DNA of 64,000 nucleotides from Pseudomonas sp. R4-35-07 (GTDB lineage Bacteria > Pseudomonadota > Gammaproteobacteria > Pseudomonadales > Pseudomonadaceae), in contig NZ_CP027732.1 of assembly GCF_003852235.1 (NCBI RefSeq), forward strand, positions 3,534,001 to 3,598,000, in the 5' to 3' direction. Numbering within the stretch: position 1 is the first letter of the stretch; each line of letters begins with the position of its first letter. Positions 36,013 to 44,931 of this stretch are shown in pieces. Both the position numbers and the translations under genes were made by a program. The notes under the pieces were generated by a model. That model was not told where the DNA came from. It was given only the letters and a program-made list of their open reading frames with translations, and ran no database searches.

Positions 36013-37344
36013 ATGATGCTGCGCGCTCTGTTACTGCTGGCCCTTTTCCCTTTCTTCGCGATGTCCGCCCCGCTGCCCCTGCCTGATCAAGGCTCGGCAT
36101 TGCGCATCCAGGGCTCCAACACCATTGGCGCGGGTTTGGTCCCGGCATTGGTCAGCGGCTTGATGGAGCAGCAGGGTTTGCAAGGCGTGCACAGCGAACC
36201 CGCCGAGAGCGCCAATGAACAGCGTGTGACCGGCAAGACCCGTGAGGGCAAGACCGTGAGGGTCGACGTCGCCGCCCATGGTTCCAGCACCGGGTTTGCC
36301 GCGCTGAAAAACCACAGCGCCGACCTGGCCGCCTCGTCCCGTCCGATCAACGACGGCGAATTGGTTGACCTCGAGTCCCTGGGCGACCTGAAAAGCGCCG
36401 GCGCCGAACACGTGATCGCTATTGACGGCTTGGCGATGATCCTTAACTCGCGTAATCCGCTGAACACCCTCAACACCGAGCAACTGGCGCAGATTTTCAA
36501 TGGCGAAATCAGCACCTGGGAAACACTCGGCGGCAGTGGCGGTGCCATTCACCTGTACGCGCGGGACGATCAGTCCGGCACCTATGACACCTTCAAGGAG
36601 CTGGTGCTGAACCGACGCGGCAAACCGCTGGCCGCGTCAGCCCAGCGTTTCGAGTCCAGCGAAGCGCTGTCCGATGCGGTCAGCCAAGACCCCCAAGGCA
36701 TCGGTTTTATCGGCCTGCCCTACGTACGCCAAGCCAAGACCGTGGCGATTGTCGATGGCGACTCGCAACCGATGCCGGCGCTGAACAGCCTGATCGCCAC
36801 CGAGGATTACCCGCTGTCACGGCGGCTGTACTTTTATTTGCCGCCGGCGACGCGTAATCCCTGGGCCAAGGCCTTGGTGGACTTTGCTCAAAGCGATCAG
36901 GGCCAGGCGATCGTGGCGGCCAACGGCTTTGTCGCCCAGCACGTGCAGGCGATTGGCGTAGCCCCACGCGCCTCGATGCCCGAGGCGTATCAGGCGATTG
37001 CGCGCAACGCCCAGCGCTTGACGGTGAATTTTCGTTTCGAGGAAGGCAGCGCCAGCCTGGACAACAAGGCGCGCCAGGACGTGCAGCGGGTGGTGGCGTA
37101 TCTGCAAAGCCACGGCAAACTGCACAAACAGGTGACGCTGGTGGGCTTTGGCGATGCCAAGAATGATCCGCAGCGGGCGGCCTTGCTGTCCAAGTTGCGG
37201 GCCATGGCGGTGCGCAGGGAACTGGTGAAAAGCGGCGTGGTGCTGCGCGATATTCGCGGGTTTGGCGCGCAGATGCCGGTGGCGGCAAATACTGAGGATG
37301 AGGGGCGGATCAAGAATCGGCGGGTGGAGGTTTGGGTGTACTGA
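36013..37344 (+). CDS. PstS-like phosphate-binding domain fused to an OmpA peptidoglycan-binding domain
   Basis: An exported 443-residue protein with a signal peptide (ALLLLALFPFFAMSA). Residues about 28-310 match phosphate-type periplasmic receptors: LRIQGSNTIGAGLVPALVSG, AAHGSSTGFAAL, AASSRPINDGE, YARDDQSGTYDTFKELVLNR. Residues about 335-443 are an OmpA domain: LTVNFRFEEGSASLDNKARQ, then VTLVGFGDAKNDPQRAALLS and GRIKNRRVEVWVY. The fusion would tether a ligand-binding domain to the cell wall, which argues against classic ABC import and for scaffolding or sensing. No Pst permease is adjacent. The ATG at 36013 or 36016 can serve as start. Confidence 0.88.
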   Translation: MMLRALLLLALFPFFAMSAPLPLPDQGSALRIQGSNTIGAGLVPALVSGLMEQQGLQGVHSEPAESANEQRVTGKTREGKTVRVDVAAHGSSTGFAALKNHSADLAASSRPINDGELVDLESLGDLKSAGAEHVIAIDGLAMILNSRNPLNTLNTEQLAQIFNGEISTWETLGGSGGAIHLYARDDQSGTYDTFKELVLNRRGKPLAASAQRFESSEALSDAVSQDPQGIGFIGLPYVRQAKTVAIVDGDSQPMPALNSLIATEDYPLSRRLYFYLPPATRNPWAKALVDFAQSDQGQAIVAANGFVAQHVQAIGVAPRASMPEAYQAIARNAQRLTVNFRFEEGSASLDNKARQDVQRVVAYLQSHGKLHKQVTLVGFGDAKNDPQRAALLSKLRAMAVRRELVKSGVVLRDIRGFGAQMPVAANTEDEGRIKNRRVEVWVY

Positions 37345-37374
37345 ATCTTGGGGTTTGTGGTGCTTGGACTGGCC

Positions 37375-37452
37375 TCATCGGGAGCAAGCCCCCTCCCACA
37401 ATTTGACGGTATTCACAATTCAAATGTGGGAGGGGGCTTGCTCCCGATGGCA
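37375..37452. repeat. Everted REP pair
   Basis: Two REP units in the opposite arrangement to the other REPINs here: the ATCGGGAGCAAGCC ends face outward and the CCCACA/TGTGGG ends face each other across an AT-rich spacer of about 26 bases. It separates the convergent PstS-OmpA and acyl-CoA dehydrogenase genes. Confidence 0.85.
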
Positions 37453-37464
37453 GGCGACGCGGTG

Positions 37465-38694
37465 TTACTGCCCGCCCCGCATCAGCTCCTTGGGCACATA
37501 CTTGCCAATCTCGAACTTGCCGATCGCCGCACGGTGCACTTCGTCCGGGCCGTCGGCCAGGCGCAGGGTGCGTTGCATGGCGTACATATAGGCCAGCGGA
37601 AAGTCGTTGGAAACGCCGGCGCCGCCGTGAATCTGGATCGCACGGTCGATCACCTTCAGCGCCACGTTCGGCGCGACCACCTTGATCTGGGCGATTTCGC
37701 TTTTGGCGACTTTATTCCCCACGGTGTCCATCATGTACGCCGCTTTCAAGGTCAGCAGCCGCGCCATATCAATCTCCATGCGCGAGTCGGCGATCTTGTC
37801 GATATTGCCCCCCAGGCGCGCCAGCGGCTTGCCGAACGCGCTGCGGCTGACCGAGCGCTTGCACATCAATTCCAACGCGCGCTCAGCCATGCCGATGGAG
37901 CGCATGCAGTGGTGGATACGCCCAGGGCCAAGGCGGCCCTGGGCAATCTCAAACCCACGGCCTTCACCCAACAGCACATTTTCGTAAGGCACGCGCACGT
38001 TGTCGAACAGCACTTCGGCGTGGCCGTGGGGCGCGTCGTCGTAGCCGAACACCGGCAGCGGGCGCAGGATTTTTACGCCGGGGGTGTCCACCGGTACCAG
38101 AATCATCGAATGCTGTTGGTGGCGTGGCGCATCCGGGTTGCTCAGGCCCATGAAGATCAGGATCTTGCAGCGCGGGTCGCAGGCGCCGGAGGTCCACCAC
38201 TTCTTGCCGTTGATCACCCATTCATCGCCCTGGCGTTCGGCGCGAGCGGCCATGTTGGTGGCGTCCGAGGAGGCCACGTCCGGTTCGGTCATGGCGAAGG
38301 CGGAACGAATCTCACCGCGCAGCAGCGGTTCAAGCCAGCGTTGTTTCTGCTCTTCATTGGCGTAGCGCACCAGCACTTCCATATTGCCGGTGTCGGGGGC
38401 GGAGCAGTTGAACGGTTCCGGACCCAACAGCGAGCGGCCCATGATTTCGGCCAGCGGTGCATATTCGAGGTTGCTCAGGCCGGCGCCCAGCTCGGATTCC
38501 GGCAGGAACAGGTTCCACAACCCTTCGGCTTTCGCCCGGGCTTTGAGTTCTTCCATGATCGCGGTGGGCTGCCAGCGGTCGCCTTCGCTGACCTGGCGTT
38601 CGAACACCGGCTCGGCCGGGTAGACGTAAGCGTCCATGAATGCGCTGACGCGTTCACGCAGTTCCTGAACCTTGGGCGAATAGGCGAAATCCAT
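37465..38694 (-). CDS. Acyl-CoA dehydrogenase (ACAD10/11-like)
   Basis: A flavoenzyme that introduces a double bond into an acyl-CoA, 409 residues. Motifs include [20 protein letters not shown] (FAD binding), [40 protein letters not shown] and the C-terminal [20 protein letters not shown] with [16 protein letters not shown]. The WWTSG and GRIHHCMR signature resembles ACAD10/11-type enzymes acting on longer or hydroxylated acyl chains. It is divergent from a LysR regulator that probably controls it. Confidence 0.92.
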   Translation of the reverse strand: MDFAYSPKVQELRERVSAFMDAYVYPAEPVFERQVSEGDRWQPTAIMEELKARAKAEGLWNLFLPESELGAGLSNLEYAPLAEIMGRSLLGPEPFNCSAPDTGNMEVLVRYANEEQKQRWLEPLLRGEIRSAFAMTEPDVASSDATNMAARAERQGDEWVINGKKWWTSGACDPRCKILIFMGLSNPDAPRHQQHSMILVPVDTPGVKILRPLPVFGYDDAPHGHAEVLFDNVRVPYENVLLGEGRGFEIAQGRLGPGRIHHCMRSIGMAERALELMCKRSVSRSAFGKPLARLGGNIDKIADSRMEIDMARLLTLKAAYMMDTVGNKVAKSEIAQIKVVAPNVALKVIDRAIQIHGGAGVSNDFPLAYMYAMQRTLRLADGPDEVHRAAIGKFEIGKYVPKELMRGGQ

Positions 38695-38789
38695 GAGCAG
38701 CTCCCTTCTCTGAGAGGTTGTTTAGGTCATGCAATCGATGCTAGAACAGCGCTGATAATTTACCTAGCCTATTCTCGGCGTGTATTAAC

Positions 38790-38821
38790 ATTCATCACCG
38801 ATATATGATCGGCGTATGAAT
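38790..38821. promoter_or_regulatory. Dyad in the acyl-CoA dehydrogenase/LysR divergent promoter
   Basis: The dyad reads ATTCAT, two bases, CCGAT, five bases, ATCGG, three bases, ATGAAT. A partial direct copy, TCGGCGTGTATTAAC, begins near 38775. The position between divergent genes, 25 bases before the LysR ATG, fits a LysR autoregulatory site. Confidence 0.6.
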
Positions 38822-38845
38822 ACCTAACAATAAGAGTGCAACGAC

Positions 38846-39781
38846 ATGAATCTGAGCAAGGTCGACCTCAACCTCTTTATCGTCTTTGACGCGATCTATA
38901 CCGAAGCCAACCTGACCCGCGCCGGGCAGATTGTCGGCATCACCCAGCCGGCGGTGTCCAACGCCCTGGCACGCCTGCGCGAGACCTTCAACGACCCGCT
39001 GTTCGTGCGCACCGCCCAGGGCATGGTGCCCACGCCGATGGCACAGAACATCATCGGCCCGGTGCGCAATGCGTTGTCGTTGCTGCGGGTTTCAGTGCAG
39101 GAGAGCCGGATTTTCAATCCGCAACAGGCGGCCAAGACCTATCGCATCAGCATGACCGACCTGACCGAAGCGGTCATTCTGCCAGCGCTGTTCCAGCGCC
39201 TGCGTCGCCTGGCACCGACGGTGGTCATCGAGAGCTTTTTGTCCAAACGCCGCGAAACCACCAAGGAGCTGGCCGCCGGGCGCCTGGACTTTGCCGTGGA
39301 TGCGCCGCTCAACACCGACCCGCAGGTGCGCCACGTCAAGCTGATGGAAGACCGCTACGTATGCGCCATGCGCAAGGGCCACCCGATGGCAGGCAAGGAC
39401 AAATTCAGCCTGGATGACTACCTGTCCCTGACCCATATCCATATTTCCAGCCGCCGCAACGGGCTGGGCCATGTCGACCTGGCCCTGGGCAAGATGGGCA
39501 TCCAGCGCAAGATCGCCCTGCGCTCCCAGCACTACCTGATGGCGTCGCAGGTATTGCAGCAAACCGACATGGTCATGACCGTGCCCGAACGCTTCGCCCG
39601 CCGCCATGAACTGCACTGGTTCAACCTGCCGGTCAATGATGTGCCAGCGGTGGAAACCCACCTGTACTGGCACGAAAGCACCGACCAGGACCCGGCCAAC
39701 CGCTGGATGCGCGAGCAGATGATCGAGTTGTGCCAGCAGGTAACGGCCCACGAGAAAAAGCTGGATAAACAACAGGCCTGA
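38846..39781 (+). CDS. LysR-family transcriptional regulator
   Basis: A 311-residue LysR protein. The N-terminal helix-turn-helix is NLTRAGQIVGITQPAVSNAL followed by ARLRETFNDPLFVR (about 23-56). The effector domain starts after KTYRISMTDLTEAV near residue 100. It resembles NodD/SyrM-like or LeuO-like regulators in having the YRISMTD segment. It probably regulates the divergent acyl-CoA dehydrogenase; the inducer is unknown. Confidence 0.9.
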   Translation: MNLSKVDLNLFIVFDAIYTEANLTRAGQIVGITQPAVSNALARLRETFNDPLFVRTAQGMVPTPMAQNIIGPVRNALSLLRVSVQESRIFNPQQAAKTYRISMTDLTEAVILPALFQRLRRLAPTVVIESFLSKRRETTKELAAGRLDFAVDAPLNTDPQVRHVKLMEDRYVCAMRKGHPMAGKDKFSLDDYLSLTHIHISSRRNGLGHVDLALGKMGIQRKIALRSQHYLMASQVLQQTDMVMTVPERFARRHELHWFNLPVNDVPAVETHLYWHESTDQDPANRWMREQMIELCQQVTAHEKKLDKQQA

Positions 39782-39798
39782 GGTAGCCGAGTTCCCTT

Positions 39799-39838
39799 GT
39801 GGGAGGGGGCTTGCCCCCGATGGCCTGCGCAGCAGGCC
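39799..39838. repeat. Solo REP followed by a small hairpin
   Basis: A single GTGGGAGGGGGCTTGCCCCC unit, then GGCCTGC-GCA-GCAGGCC at 39822-39838, a perfect stem. Together they end just where the probable LiuR site upstream of liuR starts. They may terminate the LysR transcript. Confidence 0.75.
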
Positions 39839-39839
39839 C

Positions 39840-39855
39840 TTGACGTTCACGTCAA
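39840..39855. promoter_or_regulatory. Probable LiuR-binding site upstream of liuR
   Basis: TTGACGTTCACGTCAA is a near-perfect 16-base palindrome, similar in sequence and layout to the two sites before liuA. It lies 42 bases before the liuR ATG and suggests autoregulation. Confidence 0.6.
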
Positions 39856-39896
39856 CCTGACATTAGCTTAGCGTCAAGACCTTCCTGAGCACCGCC

Positions 39897-40289
39897 ATGA
39901 GCACCACCTACAGCATCTCCGACCTAGCCCGCGAGCTCGATATCACCACCCGCGCCATTCGCTTCTATGAGGAACAAGGCCTGCTGGCCCCGGAGCGTCG
40001 AGGCCAGGAGCGTATCTATTCGGCGCGGGACAAGGTCAGCCTCAAGCTGATTCTGCGCGGCAAGCGCATCGGCTTCTCCCTGGCCGAATGCCGTGAGCTG
40101 ATCGAACTCTATGACCCCACCAGCGGCAACCATATCCAACTCAACAGCATGCTCGCAAAAATCGCTGAACGCCGCGAGCAGCTCGAGCAACAGTTGCTGG
40201 ATATCGAACAGATGAAGCTGGAACTGGACACCGCCGAAGAGCGCTGCACCCAGGCCCTGGCACAGACCATGAGCCAGGCCGGCCATTGA
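39897..40289 (+). CDS. liuR: MerR-family regulator of leucine/isovalerate catabolism
   Basis: A 130-residue MerR protein. The winged helix is YSISDLARELDITTRAIRFY followed by EEQGLLAPERRGQERIYSAR (about 5-44), and the dimerisation coiled coil is IAERREQLEQQLLDIEQMKL. There is no cysteine cluster for metals, in line with LiuR sensing a CoA intermediate. It is first in a two-gene operon with liuE, 16 bases apart. Matching palindromes before liuR and liuA suggest it controls both. Confidence 0.9.
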   Translation: MSTTYSISDLARELDITTRAIRFYEEQGLLAPERRGQERIYSARDKVSLKLILRGKRIGFSLAECRELIELYDPTSGNHIQLNSMLAKIAERREQLEQQLLDIEQMKLELDTAEERCTQALAQTMSQAGH

Positions 40290-40305
40290 TCAGAAGGTAA
40301 CCGCC

Positions 40306-41205
40306 ATGTCCCTCCCCTCACACGTTCGCCTGGTGGAAGTCGGCCCGCGCGACGGTTTGCAGAACGAAGCCCAACCGATCAGCGTGGCCGACAAGGTGCG
40401 GTTGGTGGACGCCTTGAGCGGCGCCGGCTTGAGCTACATCGAGGTCGGCAGTTTCGTGTCGCCCAAATGGGTGCCGCAGATGGCCGGCTCCGCCGAGGTG
40501 TTCGCGCAGATCCAGCGCAAGCCTGGCGTCACCTACGGTGCGCTGGCGCCGAACCTGCGCGGCTTTGAAGATGCGCTGGCGGCCGGGGTCAAGGAAGTCG
40601 CGGTATTTGCGGCGGCGTCCGAAGCGTTTTCCCAACGCAATATCAACTGCTCCATCAGCGAGAGCCTGGAGCGGTTTGCTCCGATCATGGCGGCGGCCCG
40701 GCAGCATGGGGTCAGCGTGCGCGGGTATGTGTCGTGTGTGTTGGGTTGCCCCTATGAAGGCGAAATCGCCGCGCAGCAGGTCGCGGCGGTCGCCCGCGAA
40801 CTGTATGCGATGGGCTGCTATGAAGTGTCCCTGGGCGACACCATCGGCACCGGCACGGCTGGCGCGACCCGGCAGCTGTTCGAGGTGGTCGGTGCACAGG
40901 TGCCGCGCGACAAGCTCGCAGGGCATTTCCATGACACCTACGGCCAGGCGATCGCCAATATCTACGCCAGCCTGCTGGAAGGTATCCAGGTATTCGACAG
41001 CTCTATCGCGGGCCTTGGCGGCTGCCCTTATGCCAAGGGCGCGAGCGGTAACGTCGCCACCGAGGATGTGGTGTACCTGCTCAATGGGCTGGGGATCGAC
41101 ACGGGTATCGACCTGGAACGCTTGATTGACGCCGGCCAGCACATCAGCCAGGTGCTGGGACGGGCGAGCGGCTCACGGGTGGCGAAGGCGCGTAACGCCG
41201 GTTGA
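40306..41205 (+). CDS. liuE: Hydroxymethylglutaryl-CoA lyase
   Basis: Cleaves HMG-CoA to acetyl-CoA and acetoacetate, the last step of leucine degradation, in the cytoplasm. It is 299 residues, normal length. Signature features are VEVGPRDGLQNEAQPI near residue 10 (catalytic Arg and metal Asp), ISESLERFAPIMAAARQHGV, and GLGGCPYAKGASGNVATEDV (the cysteine-containing flexible loop). It is also called mvaB in pseudomonads. It sits with liuR apart from liuABCD; a sigma-54 sRNA gene follows. Confidence 0.95.
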   Translation: MSLPSHVRLVEVGPRDGLQNEAQPISVADKVRLVDALSGAGLSYIEVGSFVSPKWVPQMAGSAEVFAQIQRKPGVTYGALAPNLRGFEDALAAGVKEVAVFAAASEAFSQRNINCSISESLERFAPIMAAARQHGVSVRGYVSCVLGCPYEGEIAAQQVAAVARELYAMGCYEVSLGDTIGTGTAGATRQLFEVVGAQVPRDKLAGHFHDTYGQAIANIYASLLEGIQVFDSSIAGLGGCPYAKGASGNVATEDVVYLLNGLGIDTGIDLERLIDAGQHISQVLGRASGSRVAKARNAG

Positions 41206-41224
41206 GTAGCACGGATGTGACAAT

Positions 41225-41256
41225 GTGTTACCGCACGCTGACACAGCGGGTAACGA
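41225..41256 (+). promoter_or_regulatory. Probable CbrB enhancer site upstream of crcY
   Basis: GTGTTACCGC, a spacer, then GCGGGTAACG forms an inverted repeat with TGTTAC and GTAAC half-sites 18 bases apart. It lies about 85 bases before the -24 element, a normal distance for an enhancer-binding protein. TGTTAC-type half-sites are known for CbrB at crcZ promoters; the assignment here is by analogy. Confidence 0.65.
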
Positions 41257-41336
41257 GGGAACAAAATCCGGCGCATTTTTTGAAAGATATAACCTGCTGA
41301 AAAATCAAGGTATTGATTTTAAAGGACTTTAAAAAG

Positions 41337-41353
41337 TTGGCACGGCTTCTGCT
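41337..41353 (+). promoter_or_regulatory. Sigma-54 promoter of the crcY sRNA
   Basis: TTGGCACGGCTTCTGCT matches the -24/-12 consensus at almost every position (TTGGCACG, then CTGC in place of TTGC), with GG and GC ten bases apart. Transcription should start near 41364. Confidence 0.88.
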
Positions 41354-41363
41354 ATCTCTACCG

Positions 41364-41736
41364 CATAACAAAAATAAAAAGCGCCAAACCTAATAAAAAT
41401 AAGACGAAACGACTCTGACATAACAAAAACAACACGGCAGAGACGCAGCTAACAGATTTTTTTGGAGAAGATGTGCTTCGCAGGGTACGGCATGCCGAAA
41501 CCCGCAACCGGTCAGAGAAAAATAAAACTACCTCAGGTAGCTACCCACTGGTTGGATCGTTTACGAAGAAGCAGATCAGCGTTCAAAAAAATACGTTTGC
41601 TCTTGACCCCGGATGGGGGTCGCCAAAACAGCGGTAAAGGGTAACGGTTGCCAAAAACAACAATAGACCGCCCCTCAATAATAAAAAAAGAGCACGCAAC
41701 GACAAATTAAAGGGGACCTTCGGGTCCCCTTTGTGC
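41364..41736 (+). ncRNA. crcY: CrcY-type small RNA (Crc/Hfq-sequestering, CrcZ family)
   Basis: An RNA of about 370 bases that binds Hfq/Crc and relieves carbon catabolite repression. Support: a strong sigma-54 promoter, a probable CbrB site, a clear terminator, and many A-rich Hfq-binding stretches of the AAnAAnAA kind (AACAAAAATAAAAA near 41367, AATAAAAATAAGAC near 41393, AACAAAAACAACAC near 41422, CCAAAAACAACAATAG near 41653). Location also agrees: in P. putida crcY lies next to mvaB, the HMG-CoA lyase gene, as here. No credible protein is encoded. Ends are estimated. Confidence 0.87.
41709..41736 (+). terminator. Terminator of crcY
   Basis: AAAGGGGACC, a TTCG tetraloop, GGTCCCCTTT, then a T-rich tail broken by GTGC. 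It is a ten-base-pair stem with a stable UUCG loop and forms the 3' end of the sRNA. Confidence 0.9.
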
Positions 41737-41745
41737 TTTCTGGCT

Positions 41746-41881
41746 GATCGTTCCCACGCTCTGCGTGGGAACGCTTCCTGTGACGCTCCGCGTCGCGCCA
41801 GCCGCTGCACATTTCGGCTACTACGCTAAGGTGACGCAGAGCGTCAGGGGCTGCATTCCCACGCAGAGCGTGGGAACGATC
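41746..41881. repeat. Long palindromic repeat, GATCGTTCCCACGC family, copy 2
   Basis: The outer arms are GATCGTTCCCACGCTCTGCG and its full complement ending GTGGGAACGATC; internal GACGCTCCGCGTC and GACGCAGAGCGTC pair with each other. It is a second copy of the element at 18879. Its last bases abut the stop codon of the acyl-CoA ligase on the minus strand. Confidence 0.88.
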
Positions 41882-43512
41882 TAGCGCGCCTGGAGCTCTT
41901 CAATCGAGATTTCGCGCATGCGGAATTTCTGGATCTTGCCCGTCACCGTCATTGGAAACGCGTCTACGAACTTGAAGTGCCGGGGCGTCTTGAAGTGCGC
42001 AATGCGGCCCTTGCACCAGGTTTGCAGTTCCAGTTCGCTCGCCACATGGCCTGGGTGGAGTTTGATCCAGGCGACAATTTCCTCACCGTAGCGCTCATCG
42101 GGAATACCGATGACCTGCACATCGGCCACTGCCGGATGGGTGAAGAAAAACTCCTCAAGCTCGCGTGGATACACGTTCTCGCCACCGCGAATGATCATGT
42201 CCTTGTTGCGCCCGGCGATGCACACATAGCCATGCTCGTCCATGGTTGCCAGGTCACCGGTGTGCATCCAGCCCTCCGCGTCGATAGCATCGCGGGTGCC
42301 CTCGGGGTTGTTCCAGTAGCCGAGCATCACGCTGTAGCCGCGCGTGCACAGTTCGCCTGTCTCACCGCGTGGCACCGTGTTGCCGTCAGCGTCGATGATC
42401 TTGTTTTCCAGCTGCGGCTGAGTGCGGCCCACGGTGGTCACGCGGCGTTCCAGGTCGTCATCCGCGCCGGTCTGCAACGACACCGGGCTGGTTTCGGTCA
42501 TGCCATAGGCGATCTGCACTTCACTCATGTGCAACTGGCCAATGACGCGTCGCATCACCTCGATCGGGCAGGTCGACCCGGCCATGATTCCGGTACGCAG
42601 GCTGGATAAGTCGAATTCGCCAAGGCGCGGGTGATCGAGCAGCGCAATGAACATGGTCGGCACGCCATACAAGCCCGTGGCGCGTTCTTCGGCGACGGCG
42701 GTTAGCGTGAGCAGTGGGTCGAAGCCGTCATTGGGGTAGATCATGGTGGTGCCGTGGGTGATGCAGCCGAGGTTACCCATCACCATGCCGAAGCAATGGT
42801 AAAGCGGCACCGGGATCACCAGGCGGTCGTGCGCCGTAAGACCGAGGCTTTGGCCAACCATGTAGCCGTTATTGAGAATGTTGAGGTGACTGAGGGTGGC
42901 GCCCTTGGGGAAACCGGTGGTGCCGGAGGTGTACTGGATATTGACCGGTTGGTCGGCGTGCAGACCGGCTTGGCGAGCGTGCAGTTGTTCAGGTGCAACC
43001 TGCGCCGCCAACGCCGACAGGTGTGACCAAGGCAGGAATCCTGCGGGCGGGTCGGGGTCGAGACTGACGATGGCGCGCAGGTCGGGCTGGAGCGCTTGCA
43101 GCATGACGTGGTAATCGGAGGTCTTGAACGAACCGGCGAACACCAGCCACGCGCAGCCGGATTGCTTGAGCACATATTCCAATTCACTGCTGCGATAGGC
43201 CGGGTTGATATTGACCAGGATCACCCCGAGTTTGGCGCTTGCCACCTGGCAGATCAGCCATTCGGCGCAGTTGGGCGCCCAGATACCCAGGCGGTCGCCG
43301 ACTTGCATGCCCATGGCCATGAACGCCCGGGCATGCACCTCCACCGCCTCGGCCAGTTGCTGCCAGGTGTAGCGGCAATCCTGATGACGCACCACCAGCG
43401 CTTCACCCTCGGGATAACGCGCGACAGTACGATCAAAGGCCTGGCCAATGGTCTCGGCCAGCAAGGTCTTGTCCTGGGAGCCACGGCTGTAGCTCAGGTT
43501 CGCTTGATCCAT
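41881..43512 (-). CDS. Acyl-CoA synthetase (AMP-binding) of the liu region
   Basis: ATP-dependent acyl-CoA ligase, 543 residues. Motifs in order: [20 protein letters not shown] (P-loop, about 193-212), [12 protein letters not shown] (adenine site), [20 protein letters not shown] and [19 protein letters not shown] (hinge), and [15 protein letters not shown] with the catalytic lysine. A neighbour divergent from liuA, it probably activates a branched or short-chain acid such as isovalerate, or acetoacetate at the end of the pathway. The substrate is inferred from context. It shares its upstream region, with two LiuR-like sites, with liuA. Confidence 0.9.
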   Translation of the reverse strand: MDQANLSYSRGSQDKTLLAETIGQAFDRTVARYPEGEALVVRHQDCRYTWQQLAEAVEVHARAFMAMGMQVGDRLGIWAPNCAEWLICQVASAKLGVILVNINPAYRSSELEYVLKQSGCAWLVFAGSFKTSDYHVMLQALQPDLRAIVSLDPDPPAGFLPWSHLSALAAQVAPEQLHARQAGLHADQPVNIQYTSGTTGFPKGATLSHLNILNNGYMVGQSLGLTAHDRLVIPVPLYHCFGMVMGNLGCITHGTTMIYPNDGFDPLLTLTAVAEERATGLYGVPTMFIALLDHPRLGEFDLSSLRTGIMAGSTCPIEVMRRVIGQLHMSEVQIAYGMTETSPVSLQTGADDDLERRVTTVGRTQPQLENKIIDADGNTVPRGETGELCTRGYSVMLGYWNNPEGTRDAIDAEGWMHTGDLATMDEHGYVCIAGRNKDMIIRGGENVYPRELEEFFFTHPAVADVQVIGIPDERYGEEIVAWIKLHPGHVASELELQTWCKGRIAHFKTPRHFKFVDAFPMTVTGKIQKFRMREISIEELQAR

Positions 43513-43539
43513 AACGGCCCCTGTTGTCTTTTTTGTAGG

Positions 43540-43555
43540 TTGACGTAAACGTAAA
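43540..43555. promoter_or_regulatory. Probable LiuR site 1 in the ligase/liuA divergent region
   Basis: TTGACGTAAACGTAAA, a near palindrome that begins 28 bases before the ligase ATG. It resembles the site before liuR and is 43 bases centre to centre from the second site. Confidence 0.65.
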
Positions 43556-43582
43556 CTACGATTGACAGCGCCTCAACGCAAG

Positions 43583-43598
43583 CTTACGTTAACGTAAA
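43583..43598. promoter_or_regulatory. Probable LiuR site 2 before liuA
   Basis: CTTACGTTAACGTAAA contains the perfect 14-base palindrome TTACGTTAACGTAA. It lies 65 bases before the liuA ATG, fitting a MerR-type operator in the liuABCD promoter. Confidence 0.7.
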
Positions 43599-43662
43599 GG
43601 TGAGCGCCCTCCTCCGCGCCTCGCCGACACAACAACAAAAGCTCACATTAAGGTGCCTGTCC

Positions 43663-44826
43663 ATGAGTTACCCGTCCCTGAACTTCGCCCTCGGTGAGAC
43701 CATCGACATGCTGCGCGACCAGGTGCAGACCTTCGTGGCCAAGGAAATTTCACCCCGTGCGGCCCAGATCGACATCGACAACCTGTTCCCCGCCGACCTG
43801 TGGCGCAAGTTTGGTGACATGGGCCTGCTGGGTATCACCGTACCGGAAGAGTACGGCGGTGCCGGCCTGGGTTACTTGGCGCACGTGGTGAGCATGGAAG
43901 AAATCAGCCGTGGCTCGGCCTCGGTGGCGTTGTCGTATGGCGCTCACTCCAACCTGTGCGTCAACCAGATCAACCGCAACGGCAGCCACGAACAAAAACT
44001 CAAGTACCTGCCCAAGCTGATCAGCGGCGAGCACATCGGCGCGCTGGCCATGAGCGAGCCGAATGCCGGCTCCGACGTGGTTTCGATGAAACTGCGCGCC
44101 GACAAGCAGGGTGACGCTTACGTGCTCAACGGCAGCAAGACCTGGATCACCAACGGGCCCGATGCCCACACCTACGTGATCTACGCCAAGACCGACCTGG
44201 AAAAGGGTGCCCACGGCATCACCGCGTTTATCGTCGAGCGTGACTGGAAAGGCTTCAGCCGCAGCAACAAGTTCGACAAGCTGGGCATGCGCGGCTCCAA
44301 CACCTGCGAGCTGTTTTTCGATGACGTGCACGTCCCCGAGCAAAATATCCTCGGTGTGCTCAACGGCGGCGTCAAAGTGCTGATGAGCGGCCTCGATTAC
44401 GAGCGCGTGGTGCTCTCCGGCGGCCCCACCGGCATCATGCAGGCCTGCATGGACCTGATCGTGCCCTACATCCACGACCGCAAGCAGTTCGGCCAGAGCA
44501 TCGGCGAATTCCAGCTGATCCAGGGCAAGGTCGCCGATATGTACACCCAGCTCAACGCCAGCCGCGCCTACCTCTACGCGGTGGCCCAGGCCTGCGAGCG
44601 CGGCGAGACCACGCGCAAGGATGCGGCCGGGGTGATCCTCTACAGCGCCGAGCGCGCCACGCAAATGGCCTTGGATGCGATCCAGATCCTGGGCGGCAAC
44701 GGCTACATCAATGAATTCCCCGCTGGGCGCCTACTGCGGGACGCCAAGCTGTACGAAATCGGCGCCGGCACCAGTGAGATTCGACGGATGTTGATCGGTC
44801 GCGAACTGTTTAACGAGACGAAATAA
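43663..44826 (+). CDS. liuA: Isovaleryl-CoA dehydrogenase
   Basis: Oxidises isovaleryl-CoA to 3-methylcrotonyl-CoA, passing electrons to ETF; 387 residues. [20 protein letters not shown] and [18 protein letters not shown] are the FAD/acyl site. The catalytic glutamate typical of isovaleryl-CoA dehydrogenases is in [20 protein letters not shown]. The end is [20 protein letters not shown] with Gly-Ala-Gly instead of an EGT glutamate, also as in this subfamily. The ATG at 43663 ([10 protein letters not shown]) is chosen because the upstream in-frame part overlaps a LiuR-like site. Confidence 0.95.
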   Translation: MSYPSLNFALGETIDMLRDQVQTFVAKEISPRAAQIDIDNLFPADLWRKFGDMGLLGITVPEEYGGAGLGYLAHVVSMEEISRGSASVALSYGAHSNLCVNQINRNGSHEQKLKYLPKLISGEHIGALAMSEPNAGSDVVSMKLRADKQGDAYVLNGSKTWITNGPDAHTYVIYAKTDLEKGAHGITAFIVERDWKGFSRSNKFDKLGMRGSNTCELFFDDVHVPEQNILGVLNGGVKVLMSGLDYERVVLSGGPTGIMQACMDLIVPYIHDRKQFGQSIGEFQLIQGKVADMYTQLNASRAYLYAVAQACERGETTRKDAAGVILYSAERATQMALDAIQILGGNGYINEFPAGRLLRDAKLYEIGAGTSEIRRMLIGRELFNETK

Positions 44827-44834
44827 ATTTCGTC

Positions 44835-44916
44835 AGCGGCAAGTGACAAGCTTCAAGTGGCAAGAGGACGGTGCTCTTGCTTCTAACTTGTAGCTTGTAG
44901 CTCGAAACTTAAAGCT
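44835..44916. repeat. Inverted repeat between liuA and liuB
   Basis: A hairpin with CAAGAG/CTCTTG at its core and flanks of AAGCTTCAAGTGGCAAG and ACTTGTAGCTTGTAGCT, related to the element at 9634-9702. It lies inside an operon, so it may set a processing or attenuation point rather than end transcription. Confidence 0.7.
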
Positions 44917-44931
44917 GCTACGGAGTAGCCC

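Noticed and set aside
41462..41644. 60-codon frame within the crcY region
   Set aside because: Lies inside a sigma-54 sRNA with A-rich Hfq motifs; no similarity, and no conserved neighbour.
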